A model generated the notes under the pieces. That model worked only from the letters and a program-made list of their open reading frames with translations. It was not told where the DNA came from and ran no database searches. Made by a program: the position numbers and the translations under genes. Positions 7,528-16,542 of a DNA stretch of 64,000 bases are shown one piece after another (position 1 is the first letter of the stretch; every line of letters begins with the position of its first letter). Source of the stretch: Flavobacteriaceae bacterium (GTDB lineage: Bacteria > Bacteroidota > Bacteroidia > Flavobacteriales > Flavobacteriaceae); contig JAQWFW010000006.1 of the NCBI GenBank assembly GCA_029238515.1, forward strand, positions 1 through 64,000, in the 5' to 3' direction.

Positions 7528-10284
7528 TTAGAATCTGAAATTTAGGTTTAAGAAATAGGTTGGGCCTCTTCCGTACCAATATTTTGGTCCAAAGACTCGT
7601 TTGGGATTACCGGCGTCTTCTTTCAGCGATTGGTAATTGGCACTTCGCCCTTGTTCAAACCCACCAGATTTATATTTCTGGTCAAAAATATTGTTTAAGC
7701 TTACAAATAAACTGACATAGTAGTCGCCTATTTTCCAAGATTTTCCACCTACGGCGTTGATTACCATATAGTCTTCAAATCTCTCTTGACGCAAGAGTTC
7801 TCTCGCCAAGTTCGGATCATAATCTGAAAAAGGAAGTCCATCCGTGTCTAAATAAAAATTCTCTGTTCTGGTCAATGGAGAAACATCGACATAAGTGTTT
7901 GCAAAGAAATTGGCTGTTGTACCAAACCACCAGTAGTTTGGATCTCTATATTCAAAACCAATAGAAGCAGCTTGTTGCGGTCCTCCAGCAATCTTATAAT
8001 CTTTCAGGTTTGCCTCACCAAAATTTAGTCCTTCAACAAAATCACTAGATGTTAGTACCAAATTTGGGTTATTGTCATACGTAAATTGTCCTACAGATGC
8101 AACACCTGTTAACTTGATGGTTGGTGTGACTTGCGCTTCAATTCCAAATTCCATTCCTAAGTGTCTCTTATCGATACCTTGAAGGATTTCTTGAACAAAA
8201 GCAGTTCCTTCATCAACACCACTAATACCATCTGCAAAATAAAATGAAACTTCATTAGCGTCTTGCATTTGCGTATAGTACCCTGTCAATCTGGCTTTTA
8301 CTGTTGGCGATCTAAAGATATAGTTGGCGTCAAAAGAAGTGATTTCTTCTTCTGTAATGTCTATTTCGGATAAATCGCCAACAATTGCGTGATTTTCACG
8401 AGAGTTTGTAAATGTGTTTCTGATGGTTGGCGCTTTAGATAAATAGCCAGCGTTGACATTAAAAATATGCTTTCCTGAGAATTTATAGGTAAAGCCCCCT
8501 TTGGCGCCCAATCCTGTAAATGAAAGCTTACGTCCTTTTCCTAAAGAATTGTCGGCATAGGTTTCTGTTTGGTACAGTCCCTCACGCTGGTATTCGGTAG
8601 CTGTGTAGCTTCCAGCGACAAAGAAATCTACTTTATTGTATTTAAATTGTGCCTGAAGAAAACTACTTAAGACATTAGCATCAATATTGTAGTTGTATCG
8701 GAACGTATCTCCTTCTCCAACAACTTGATTTGGATTTTGTAAATCAAATTGCACTTGATCAAAGGAATCTACATTGAGATATCCTGTGTTGCTCCCCAAC
8801 ATATCTATTATTTCAGCAAAATTATGTGATTTTAAGCGCTTATAATTTACAGCTGCATTTAAAGTTGCATGTTCTGAAAGTTCAGATTCTAAAATCGTAT
8901 TTACAGTAAATTGTTGGTCATCACTTCTATCTTCATAGAGTATGTAAGCGGCATAATCGCCATTGATGTTGTTGGTTAGGTTAGCATCATAAATACGGTT
9001 CCAGTTGACTTGACCTCCATTACGGAAAGATTGATCAGCTATATATGCTCCTGCATAATCTGGACCATCGTCATCGGCCAAAAAGTAACTTGGCAATCCT
9101 TGGTAATACGCTGGGCTTGGATTTGCTCCACCTGCATAGTCCAAACGACTATTCCCTAGTTGGCCAAATTGATAAGCAACGTTTGTGTTTAAGGTTGTTT
9201 TGTCCGTAACATCCCAATAATGATTTAACATTAATACAGGTTCTGCGATGCGTCGAATACGCGAATTTCGTTTTTCACCATCATGCCATCCCCAATATTC
9301 ATTGTAAGTAATGCCTTTTAAATCAAATACTTCTTGAGTATTTGGTGAAGACTTACCACGACGGTTGGGCGTATATATACCAACAAAATTTAAGCTATGC
9401 TTATCATTAATTTTCTTTTCAACGGATGCAAAAAAGGAATTGGCGTCGTAAAACGTACCGTCTTGAAATCCTTCATTACCCCAACGTCTTCCGATAGAAA
9501 AAGCATAGGCCCATCCGCCATCAACCAAACCTGAAGCATAAGTGGCCATCAAACGATTGGTGTAGCTTCTATTGGATGAAGAATAGGTGACTCGACCACC
9601 AGATCTGTAGCTTGATGCTCTTAAATTAATGTTAGTTGAACCCAAAAGTCCTCCAAAATTATATGAAGACGGGGCCAACCCCATGCTCAGCTCTTGACCT
9701 CTTAAAACATCATTCAATCCTCCCCAGTTACTCCATTGAGGTCTACCGTCAAACATTTTATTCATTTCAATTCCATTCATTAAAACATTTCCATTTTCGG
9801 AGTTTAATCCTCGAACACGAAAAAATGAAGAACTAAATTCAAAGGCCGCTGCTCTTTGGAAAATATCTTGAGAAGCTGACAGTAATCCTGAGATGTTATC
9901 AGCACCGCTAGAGTCGTCATTAAGTTCATCATCTGTGAGCGTGATGGTAAATAAATCATCATCAGAATTATCCAATGAAAGCATCATGTCTTGAATGTCT
10001 AGCGTTTGCCCTTCTGTGACAACAATGGGATAGCGTGCGTTTAGGTAACCGACCTTGCTTAATGACAAAATTTGATCCCCTAAAGGCAAATTGGAAGAAA
10101 ACTGAAATGCCCCGAGTTCGTCTGTGTAAGCAGTAAGTTGAGAACCTTCAATATTCACCATAACCCCCATTATGGGCTGGTCTGTTAGCATATCTTTCAC
10201 TACCCCTTTTACAGCGGCTTGCTGTGCAAAAGCAAAAAGCAGATTAAAACATACAAACAAAATACTAAAAATTTGTTTTTTCAT
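7528..10284 (-). CDS. TonB-dependent outer membrane receptor with carboxypeptidase-like N-domain
   Basis: A 918-residue receptor for TonB-powered uptake across the outer membrane. It has a signal peptide ending near AFAQ. A carboxypeptidase-regulatory-like beta sandwich spans about 23-105, a plug domain about 130-235 (FFRVRGLNSENGNVLMNG), and a 22-strand-type barrel fills the rest, ending in a terminal Phe. The ligand cannot be read from the sequence. It is followed by a DUF5689 lipoprotein and is divergent from a secreted EEP nuclease/phosphatase. It is not a canonical SusC: no SusD-like partner is present. Energy would come from TonB and ExbB/ExbD, both encoded elsewhere in this window. Confidence 0.93.
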   Translation of the reverse strand: MKKQIFSILFVCFNLLFAFAQQAAVKGVVKDMLTDQPIMGVMVNIEGSQLTAYTDELGAFQFSSNLPLGDQILSLSKVGYLNARYPIVVTEGQTLDIQDMMLSLDNSDDDLFTITLTDDELNDDSSGADNISGLLSASQDIFQRAAAFEFSSSFFRVRGLNSENGNVLMNGIEMNKMFDGRPQWSNWGGLNDVLRGQELSMGLAPSSYNFGGLLGSTNINLRASSYRSGGRVTYSSSNRSYTNRLMATYASGLVDGGWAYAFSIGRRWGNEGFQDGTFYDANSFFASVEKKINDKHSLNFVGIYTPNRRGKSSPNTQEVFDLKGITYNEYWGWHDGEKRNSRIRRIAEPVLMLNHYWDVTDKTTLNTNVAYQFGQLGNSRLDYAGGANPSPAYYQGLPSYFLADDDGPDYAGAYIADQSFRNGGQVNWNRIYDANLTNNINGDYAAYILYEDRSDDQQFTVNTILESELSEHATLNAAVNYKRLKSHNFAEIIDMLGSNTGYLNVDSFDQVQFDLQNPNQVVGEGDTFRYNYNIDANVLSSFLQAQFKYNKVDFFVAGSYTATEYQREGLYQTETYADNSLGKGRKLSFTGLGAKGGFTYKFSGKHIFNVNAGYLSKAPTIRNTFTNSRENHAIVGDLSEIDITEEEITSFDANYIFRSPTVKARLTGYYTQMQDANEVSFYFADGISGVDEGTAFVQEILQGIDKRHLGMEFGIEAQVTPTIKLTGVASVGQFTYDNNPNLVLTSSDFVEGLNFGEANLKDYKIAGGPQQAASIGFEYRDPNYWWFGTTANFFANTYVDVSPLTRTENFYLDTDGLPFSDYDPNLARELLRQERFEDYMVINAVGGKSWKIGDYYVSLFVSLNNIFDQKYKSGGFEQGRSANYQSLKEDAGNPKRVFGPKYWYGRGPTYFLNLNFRF

Positions 10285-10304
10285 ATAAATTAATTTTGTT
10301 GAAG

Positions 10305-10320
10305 TATATATATATATATA
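10305..10320. repeat. (TA)8 dinucleotide repeat in the receptor leader
   Basis: Eight uninterrupted TA units lie between the predicted -7 box (10326-10333) and the receptor start codon. They fall at or just after the expected transcription start. Slippage could alter leader length or start-site choice. Confidence 0.8.
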
Positions 10321-10325
10321 TTAAA

Positions 10326-10333
10326 CAAAAGTA
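10326..10333 (-). promoter_or_regulatory. Predicted -7 box for the receptor operon
   Basis: On the minus strand it reads TACTTTTG, a full match to the Bacteroidota -7 consensus TAnnTTTG, 41 nt before the ATG at 10284. No convincing -33 element is visible. Confidence 0.6.
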
Positions 10334-10354
10334 CGTTTCTTATTTTAAAATTTA

Positions 10355-10362
10355 TACTTTTG
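10355..10362 (+). promoter_or_regulatory. Predicted -7 box for the EEP nuclease gene
   Basis: TACTTTTG, a full match to TAnnTTTG. It lies 42 nt before ATG 10405. It overlaps or abuts the earlier possible starts at 10360 and 10363, which argues for 10405 as the true start. It is divergent from the receptor box, 21 nt apart. Confidence 0.6.
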
Positions 10363-10404
10363 ATGTATTATTTAATCATTATTTACAGACCTATTTTTTA
10401 TTAT

Positions 10405-11463
10405 ATGTTAGACAAGTACTTCAAAGTTATATTTTTTGTTTTTTTTGCTGGTTTTATTTCAAAAGTTGAAGCTCAAAATAAACGAAAGTTTAAGGTTCAT
10501 ACCATTGCTTTTTATAATGTAGAAAACCTTTTTGATACTATAAATGATCCAAATAAATTCGATGAAAGAAGTCCAATGATGGAACTAAAAACTGCACGTT
10601 CAGAAGTATATACTAAAAAGGTAAGCAACATGGCGAATGTGATTTCAAAAATTGGTGCGAAAACTTCTAAAAACACCCCGGCAATTATCGGACTATCTGA
10701 GGTTGAAAATAGAACTGTAATAGAGGATTTGGCAAACGACCCAGCACTTTTAGAAAAAGATTATGGAATTGTTCATTTCGAATCTCCAGACGAACGTGGT
10801 ATTGATGTCGCGTTGATGTATCAAAAAGCATTGTTTACTCCTATAAGCACAAGCTCACACGAATTAAAACTTTCTGATAATAGCTCTGACAAAAGAGATT
10901 ACACGAGAGATCAGCTTTTGGTCAGTGGATATTTGGAAGGCGATTTGATTCATTTGATTGTAAACCATTGGCCATCACGTAGTGGTGGTGAAGCAAAAAG
11001 TCGATCTAAACGAGAAGCGGCAGCGGCACTAAACAAGCGCATCATTGACTCCCTCCAAAGTAATGATCCCTATGCCAAAATTTTCAGCATGGGAGATCTT
11101 AACGATAACCCCAACAACACAAGTCTCAAAAAAGTATTAAAGGCAAAAGGAGATAAAAAACGAGTGGGCTTCAAAGAGATTTACAACCCTATGGAGTCAT
11201 TTTTCAAAAAAGGACTTGGCTCAAATGCTTACAGAGATGCTTGGAGTTTATTTGATCAAATTTTAATTACAAAACCATTGCTCGAAGACGATTTTTCTTC
11301 ATTTCGTTTCTATAAGGCCGGTATTTTTAACGCACAGTTTTTAATCACAAAAAAAGGACAATTCAAAGGGTATCCTTTCCGTAGTTTTTCTTGGGGTGGG
11401 TTTACAGGCGGCTACAGTGATCACTTTCCTGTATATGTGCATGTCATAAAAGAGGTAAAGTAA
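10405..11463 (+). CDS. Secreted endonuclease/exonuclease/phosphatase family protein
   Basis: A 352-residue phosphodiester hydrolase of the EEP (DNase I-like) superfamily. From ATG 10405 a clean signal peptide is predicted (MLDKYFKV..VEAQ). The catalytic set is complete: FYNVENLF near 37-43, SEVEN, NHWPSR, GDLND and C-terminal SDHFP. The family needs a divalent metal and cleaves nucleic acids or other phosphodiesters; the substrate is not determined by motif alone. It is divergently transcribed from the TonB-dependent receptor and DUF5689 lipoprotein operon. A periplasmic or extracellular enzyme that feeds the receptor, or processes what it imports, fits this context. Starts at 10360 (TTG) and 10363 (ATG) would precede or overlap the predicted transcription start. 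Confidence 0.9.
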   Translation: MLDKYFKVIFFVFFAGFISKVEAQNKRKFKVHTIAFYNVENLFDTINDPNKFDERSPMMELKTARSEVYTKKVSNMANVISKIGAKTSKNTPAIIGLSEVENRTVIEDLANDPALLEKDYGIVHFESPDERGIDVALMYQKALFTPISTSSHELKLSDNSSDKRDYTRDQLLVSGYLEGDLIHLIVNHWPSRSGGEAKSRSKREAAAALNKRIIDSLQSNDPYAKIFSMGDLNDNPNNTSLKKVLKAKGDKKRVGFKEIYNPMESFFKKGLGSNAYRDAWSLFDQILITKPLLEDDFSSFRFYKAGIFNAQFLITKKGQFKGYPFRSFSWGGFTGGYSDHFPVYVHVIKEVK

Positions 11464-11523
11464 GTTGCCATTGGTGGTTAGCTTTTTTTCTCTAAATTTC
11501 GTTCCGTAAAAATTTATAAACCA

Positions 11524-12192
11524 ATGAAAATAAATAATTTTTGGATTAGAGTTTTAGGGATGTTTGGAATTATTGGCGGACTAACTTTGTTTGCCGGAGA
11601 TATGCTTTTTTATTATGATGGTTCAAATGTAAATTTTAACGAGAATATGGGCAACGCTTCGGGTTTTAGGGTAATTGCCAGTGGCCTTACGGCTTTAATC
11701 GCCTCTTGGTTTTATCTGATTGGATTGGGTCAAGTGTACGTTGCATTAAAACCAACAAAACCCTTTTTAAGAACGATTATATTAATTTGTTTTGGGGCTA
11801 TCTTTACGGCCTACGGAGTTATTCATGGCGCTTATGTTGCTATTGCTACATCGGCAAAATTGGCTACTCAATATAATTTTGACCTCAATGACGCAGTACA
11901 CTTGGCTACTGAAACAAATAATGTAATGCGGCTCATTATTTATCCCATTTTTGGCGTGTTGTCTATTCTATTTATCGCTCAAGTTTGGAAAAAAAATACT
12001 TTATATCCGCGGTGGATTATTTTCTTCTTTCCATTACTTCCATTTCTTGTTCGAGATCTGGTTTGTACAACTCTTTCGGGCGCTACAAAGACCGTTGTAT
12101 GTGGGGGTTATTTAAATCTCATTCTTGTGGTCTTTTTTACAGCGTCAACCATCGGATTATGGAACATCAAAAAAGATGCCGTACAGAGTTAA
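11524..12192 (+). CDS. DUF6796-like integral membrane protein
   Basis: A 222-residue protein with about six hydrophobic segments: near 10-28, 47-72, 83-108, 135-153, 161-180 and 190-210. It resembles the uncharacterised DUF6796 family. A conserved-looking ISxxW-like pattern is absent and no catalytic motif is visible. The gene stands alone on the plus strand, 60 nt after the EEP gene and convergent with the next gene. A near match to the -7 consensus (TAAATTTC) lies about 20 nt upstream, so it may have its own promoter. Function unknown. Confidence 0.75.
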   Translation: MKINNFWIRVLGMFGIIGGLTLFAGDMLFYYDGSNVNFNENMGNASGFRVIASGLTALIASWFYLIGLGQVYVALKPTKPFLRTIILICFGAIFTAYGVIHGAYVAIATSAKLATQYNFDLNDAVHLATETNNVMRLIIYPIFGVLSILFIAQVWKKNTLYPRWIIFFFPLLPFLVRDLVCTTLSGATKTVVCGGYLNLILVVFFTASTIGLWNIKKDAVQS

Positions 12193-12219
12193 AATCTACA
12201 GCCCATAGAACGTAAAAGT

Positions 12220-12654
12220 TTATATGGCTGGCCACACATCCCAAGGAATTCTGGAAAGAATCAACACTAATGCAATAGTGTAGAAAATGGCTAAAGTTTT
12301 ATATTTCGGTGCAGAAAGTCTTTTCTTTTTATGCTTTGAATAGCCAATCGTAATCAAGGCCACCGCCAAAATATTGATGGTGGGATGTTCAACCAAATAA
12401 AGGCGATGTACAGCCGTTTTCATTACCTCTCCTACACCCAAATCTGCCCATAATGAAAACCGACTAGAAGTGAAATACAGCACAAGTCCAATAAGCAATT
12501 GTATGTGAGAAACTATGAGTGTAAACAACGCTACACGAAATGTCTTAGGGTCGTATTCTCTTTTGGATATTACCCCAAAAATTGCTTTTAAAACAGCTAG
12601 AATTAAAACGGCTAAAACTAAATAGGCCCAATAGGAATGTACGGTTTTTATCAT
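12220..12654 (-). CDS. Four-helix membrane protein of unknown function
   Basis: A 144-residue protein with four likely membrane helices and conserved-looking His residues (HSYWAY near the N-terminus, SHIQLLIG, HPTINI). The pattern recalls small cytochrome b-type or heme-binding membrane proteins, but this is not proven. I chose ATG 12654. The longer frame from ATG 12702 would begin upstream of a full-match -7 box at 12679-12686, so it would not be transcribed from that promoter. It is convergent with the DUF6796-like gene, with only 27 nt between stops and no obvious terminator. Confidence 0.75.
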   Translation of the reverse strand: MIKTVHSYWAYLVLAVLILAVLKAIFGVISKREYDPKTFRVALFTLIVSHIQLLIGLVLYFTSSRFSLWADLGVGEVMKTAVHRLYLVEHPTINILAVALITIGYSKHKKKRLSAPKYKTLAIFYTIALVLILSRIPWDVWPAI

Positions 12655-12678
12655 GGTAGTTCTGTTTATTAGTTCATA

Positions 12679-12686
12679 CAAAAGTA
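12679..12686 (-). promoter_or_regulatory. Predicted -7 box for the four-helix protein gene
   Basis: TACTTTTG on the minus strand, 24 nt before ATG 12654. It also decides between the two possible starts of that gene. Confidence 0.55.
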
Positions 12687-12717
12687 CAAGATTTTTAGGC
12701 ATAAAAAAACCTTAGAC

Positions 12718-14337
12718 TTAACGCATCGATTTATACATAGCAATAAGGTTGGCGGTAGATGTGTCATGTTGTGCCAAGCTGTCTTGAGAAAATTCTTTTA
12801 GAATCTTACCTGCCAATTGTTTCCCTAACTCAACACCAAATTGGTCGTAGCTAAACACATTCCAAACGACGCCTTGAACAAAAATTTTGTGTTCGTACAT
12901 AGCAATAAGTTTTCCTAAACTTTCGGGGGTAAGCTGATTGATAAAAATTGTATTTGTAGGTTTATTTCCATCAAAAATCTTGTACGGAACAATAGCTTCA
13001 GCTGTGTCTTCGGCAAGAACTTCAGCTTTTGTTTTTCCATTGAGTAGTGCTTCAGTTTGTGCAAAAAAGTTAGACATTAATTTGTCCTGATGGTCTTGAT
13101 TGCCGTGCAAGGATTGTGCAAATCCTATAAAATCGGCTGGTATCAGTTTTGTGCCTTGATGAATCAATTGGAAAAATGCATGTTGTGAATTGGTGCCTGG
13201 CTCCCCCCAAATAAGATTACCTGTTTGGTAATTTACCTTGTTTCCAGCACGATCAATACTCTTTCCATTGCTTTCCATAATGGCTTGTTGCAAATAGGTT
13301 GCAAATTGATTTAAATATTGTGTGTATGGGATTATTGCTTCACTTTCGGCTTTGAAAAAGTTGTTGTACCAAATACTCAAAAATGCCAATATCATTGGAA
13401 TATTTTGTTCAAATTTTTCTTCTTTAAAATGAATATCCATTTTATGTGCTCCCTTTAGCAGAGCATCAAAATGTTCAAATCCAACTGCCAAACTTATACT
13501 TAGGCCAACTGCGCTCCACAATGAAAAACGACCACCTACCCAATCCCACATAGGGAATATGTTTTGAGGATCAATACCAAATGCTTTTACTTTTTCGATA
13601 TTGGTAGAGACGGCAACAAATTGTTTTGCAATGTCGTCTTGAGTTGCGTGTTGTAAAAACCATTGCTTGATGGTTGTAGCATTTGATAGCGTTTCTTGTG
13701 TCGTAAATGTTTTTGAAACTATAACGAAAAGAGTGGTTTCTGGATTCAATTTTTTGAGCACTTCGTTCACATGGTCTCCATCTACATTACTTACAAAGTG
13801 TACATTTAGATGGTTCTTGTAATACGATAAAGCATCAACTACCATCGCTGGTCCAAGATCAGAACCACCGATACCAATGTTTACAATGTCTGTAAAGGCC
13901 TTGTTGGTAAACCCTTTTCTGCCCCCTTCAATAACTTCCTGAGAGAATTGTCTTATTTTATTTTTTACTTCGTAAATTTCTGGAATTACGTTGTTTCCCT
14001 CATAAAAAACCTCTGCATCTTCTGGTGCACGTAGTGCAGTGTGTAGTACCGCTCGTCCTTCTGTTTTGTTAATTTTTTCACCATCAAAATATTTAGAAAT
14101 CGCATCGTCTAATTGTATTTCCTCTGCCAAATCTTTTAATAATTTTAGGGTTTGTGGAGTGATTCTGTTTTTAGAAAAATCAAGGGAAAAATCCTCACAT
14201 TTAATATTCATTTTAGAAGCTCGATCTGAATCAGCATTAAACCAAGAAACCATATGTTCGTCCTTGATGGATTCAAAGTGATGTTGTAAGTTTTTCCAAG
14301 CGGAAGTTTGTGTGGGGTTAATGGATTTTAAGCTCAT
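12718..14337 (-). CDS. pgi: Glucose-6-phosphate isomerase
   Basis: A 539-residue cytosolic enzyme that interconverts glucose 6-phosphate and fructose 6-phosphate in glycolysis and gluconeogenesis. Family marks are GIGGSDLGP (155-163), SKTFTTQET and the signature GEPGTNSQHAFFQLIHQG around 380-400. Length fits the long (eukaryote/proteobacteria-like) class. It is the last gene of a minus-strand run behind the M23 peptidase gene (18 nt gap), so it is likely co-transcribed with envelope and aromatic catabolism genes from a promoter near 17370. No own promoter is seen. Confidence 0.97.
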   Translation of the reverse strand: MSLKSINPTQTSAWKNLQHHFESIKDEHMVSWFNADSDRASKMNIKCEDFSLDFSKNRITPQTLKLLKDLAEEIQLDDAISKYFDGEKINKTEGRAVLHTALRAPEDAEVFYEGNNVIPEIYEVKNKIRQFSQEVIEGGRKGFTNKAFTDIVNIGIGGSDLGPAMVVDALSYYKNHLNVHFVSNVDGDHVNEVLKKLNPETTLFVIVSKTFTTQETLSNATTIKQWFLQHATQDDIAKQFVAVSTNIEKVKAFGIDPQNIFPMWDWVGGRFSLWSAVGLSISLAVGFEHFDALLKGAHKMDIHFKEEKFEQNIPMILAFLSIWYNNFFKAESEAIIPYTQYLNQFATYLQQAIMESNGKSIDRAGNKVNYQTGNLIWGEPGTNSQHAFFQLIHQGTKLIPADFIGFAQSLHGNQDHQDKLMSNFFAQTEALLNGKTKAEVLAEDTAEAIVPYKIFDGNKPTNTIFINQLTPESLGKLIAMYEHKIFVQGVVWNVFSYDQFGVELGKQLAGKILKEFSQDSLAQHDTSTANLIAMYKSMR

Positions 14338-14355
14338 AATATTTATTAAATATGG

Positions 14356-15600
14356 TTAGTTTATCGAGTCTAATCGTTGTTTAAGTGGCGTAATGTATTT
14401 TAAAAAATCGGTTTTATATTGTTTTGGAAGTGCTTTGGCATCAGGAAGTTTTTGACGAAAAGGGTCTACTTGTCGGCCGTTTTTCCAAAATCGATAACAA
14501 ACATGTGGTCCGCCAGTATTACCTGTCATTCCAACTTTCCCAATCACATCTCCTTGTTTTACAAAATCACCAACATTAACCAAACGCTTGCTCATGTGTA
14601 AATACTGTGTAGAATAAGTCGCATTGTGACGAATTTTGACATACTTTCCATTTCCTCCACGACGTGTAGATTCTACAACTGTTCCGTTGGCTGTGGCCAG
14701 AATAGGAGTACCAACAGCTGCTGCAAAATCAGTTCCTTTGTGTGGTCGGACTTTGTTGCCATAATATGCAATGCGCCGATTTAAATTATATCTTGAAGAA
14801 ATTCGACTAAATTTTATAGGGCTTTTCAAAAATGCTTTTTGCAGACTTTTACCTGTTTCATCGTAATAGTCCGTGCTGTTTTTGGACTGTGGAGTGATGT
14901 AATCAAAAGCATATATGGGTTCGCCTTTATGCTCAAAATAAGCGGCATCTATACTTTCTATACCTGCATAGATTGTGTCTTCCACAAAACGTTGTTTATA
15001 AATAACTTTGAAATTGTCTCCTTCTTGAAGTCTAAAGAAATCAATGGTCCATGCATAAATATCATCAGACATATCATAGATCAATTGTATGGGTAACCCT
15101 TGCGCTTCCATCGTTTCTGATAACGAACTTTCGATTACTCCAAAAGCTTCTTTTTCGACAATTTTTACCGGTTTGCGCTGTTTGTAGGCAACTATAGAGT
15201 CACAAAATTCGAGAACTACATATTCTATTTTATTGGGCTGATATATAAAACTTTGTGGCGTCCGGTTTTCATCCTTACTACATAAAAGCATATACGGTTT
15301 ACCAGCGCGGAGTTGGCGAATATCGAAAGTGTCTTTGGTTTGGTTTGCAATTTTATAAATCTGAGAAAAGTCTACATTGTATCGAGATAGAATTTCTCCA
15401 AAACTCTCACCCCGCTGAATGGTGTCTCGAACAACAAAAAAATTATTCAGATTATAGCCAAACTGTATGTCTTCTTTGGGTTCTTGAAGTTCAGGTATTT
15501 CTTTTTCTGTTGTTGTACAACGCATTACAATAATTGCCAATACAACAACTAAAATAAATTTTGATACGGGATTAAAATGGTGGTTTTTTTTAAAGTTCAC
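14356..15600 (-). CDS. M23 family peptidoglycan metallopeptidase
   Basis: A 414-residue cell-envelope endopeptidase. After an N-terminal membrane anchor or signal (about 12-30) comes a LysM/OapA-like region (about 50-140). The LytM-type M23 domain has its zinc ligands in HKGTD and in the downstream YLHMS and GGPHVCYRF motifs. These enzymes cut peptide cross-links in peptidoglycan; all metal ligands are present, so it is probably active. I chose GTG 15600, which overlaps the upstream stop as TAGTG; the TTG at 15621 would overlap that gene by 22 nt. The cysteine after the hydrophobic stretch (VMRC) is a poor lipobox, so lipidation is uncertain. Confidence 0.88.
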   Translation of the reverse strand: MNFKKNHHFNPVSKFILVVVLAIIVMRCTTTEKEIPELQEPKEDIQFGYNLNNFFVVRDTIQRGESFGEILSRYNVDFSQIYKIANQTKDTFDIRQLRAGKPYMLLCSKDENRTPQSFIYQPNKIEYVVLEFCDSIVAYKQRKPVKIVEKEAFGVIESSLSETMEAQGLPIQLIYDMSDDIYAWTIDFFRLQEGDNFKVIYKQRFVEDTIYAGIESIDAAYFEHKGEPIYAFDYITPQSKNSTDYYDETGKSLQKAFLKSPIKFSRISSRYNLNRRIAYYGNKVRPHKGTDFAAAVGTPILATANGTVVESTRRGGNGKYVKIRHNATYSTQYLHMSKRLVNVGDFVKQGDVIGKVGMTGNTGGPHVCYRFWKNGRQVDPFRQKLPDAKALPKQYKTDFLKYITPLKQRLDSIN

Positions 15601-16532
15601 TAGTCTAAGTTTTGTCCCCAATTTTCAACTTCTTCTACGCTCCAAAGTTCTGGAAAAAATATTCTTTTTTGGTATTTTGGATGCATATATTTTTGCCAAT
15701 TACTCCCCCCTGTTGCTTCGCCATCACCCGAATTGGCTAGTATGTAGTGTTTAGCGGCATTAAAATGGGCCATAACCCATGTTATGTTAACGGTATAATC
15801 GTAGTGACGCATGGCCTTTATAAGGGCTTTGTTCTTTTGATTTTCGGAAGATAATTCTTTATAGCGCGACCATAGATTTTTGCTGTTGTGTACTTTCATA
15901 AATGTGATGAATTCTTCCTTGTAGCGCTCTTCAAAATTTGTGAGTAAGATTGACTTCTTTCCAGTTTCATAATCTTTACCTGCGGCTTGCCAATAAAGGT
16001 GCTCAAATGCATGTTCAAAAGGAGTGTTACGATCTATTGATTTACGAAATCGTGCATCTATTAAGTTAATGAGCTCTGTTGAAGCAAATTCAATTTTTCT
16101 GTATTGGGCACTTTGGAATCCACTTGCGGGTGTTAGTGTATGTCTGAATTTATTGTACTGTTCTACATCCATTCCTTCTTGCATGATAGCAAATGAGGAG
16201 GTCAACATATCGAAATACCTACTCACGCGCATGAGTTTGTCGGTAAAGAAGTCTACCTCCAAAACATTGGCTTTGGCAACCTGTTGAAGCTCCCATAGAA
16301 TCATTTTGAAAATAAGTTCATTGATTTGATGGTATCCAATAAAAACCATTTCATCTGGAAGATTGGTGCGCTGAATTTGCAAATTCAAAAGCGCATCGGT
16401 TTGAATATAGTCCCAGTAATTAATGGTTTTGCTGTGCAAAAGCCCTTCTAAATACACATTTTTATCCTGATTGATTGCACTATATTTTTCGTCGAGTGCA
16501 TGGACTAACTGTTCCGTGGATTTGTTTTTCAT
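15600..16532 (-). CDS. Tryptophan 2,3-dioxygenase
   Basis: A 310-residue heme enzyme that opens the indole ring of tryptophan to N-formylkynurenine, the first step of the kynurenine pathway. Typical motifs are GYHQINELIFKMILWELQQV (substrate and heme region) and FRHTLTPASGFQSAQYRK. ATG 16532 lies just after the stop of the DUF3108 gene; the longer frame from TTG 16559 would overlap that gene by 17 nt. It sits in the same run as HPPD and homogentisate dioxygenase, so the region concentrates aromatic amino-acid oxygenases. No kynureninase or formamidase gene is in the window. Confidence 0.95.
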   Translation of the reverse strand: MKNKSTEQLVHALDEKYSAINQDKNVYLEGLLHSKTINYWDYIQTDALLNLQIQRTNLPDEMVFIGYHQINELIFKMILWELQQVAKANVLEVDFFTDKLMRVSRYFDMLTSSFAIMQEGMDVEQYNKFRHTLTPASGFQSAQYRKIEFASTELINLIDARFRKSIDRNTPFEHAFEHLYWQAAGKDYETGKKSILLTNFEERYKEEFITFMKVHNSKNLWSRYKELSSENQKNKALIKAMRHYDYTVNITWVMAHFNAAKHYILANSGDGEATGGSNWQKYMHPKYQKRIFFPELWSVEEVENWGQNLD

Positions 16533-16542
16533 AGAGTGTTCA

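Noticed and set aside
10360-10404. N-terminal extension of the EEP gene from TTG 10360 or ATG 10363
   Set aside because: It overlaps the predicted -7 box, and ATG 10405 begins a clean signal peptide.
12655-12702. Longer start (ATG 12702) for the four-helix protein
   Set aside because: It lies upstream of the predicted -7 box and its product would have an atypical N-terminus.
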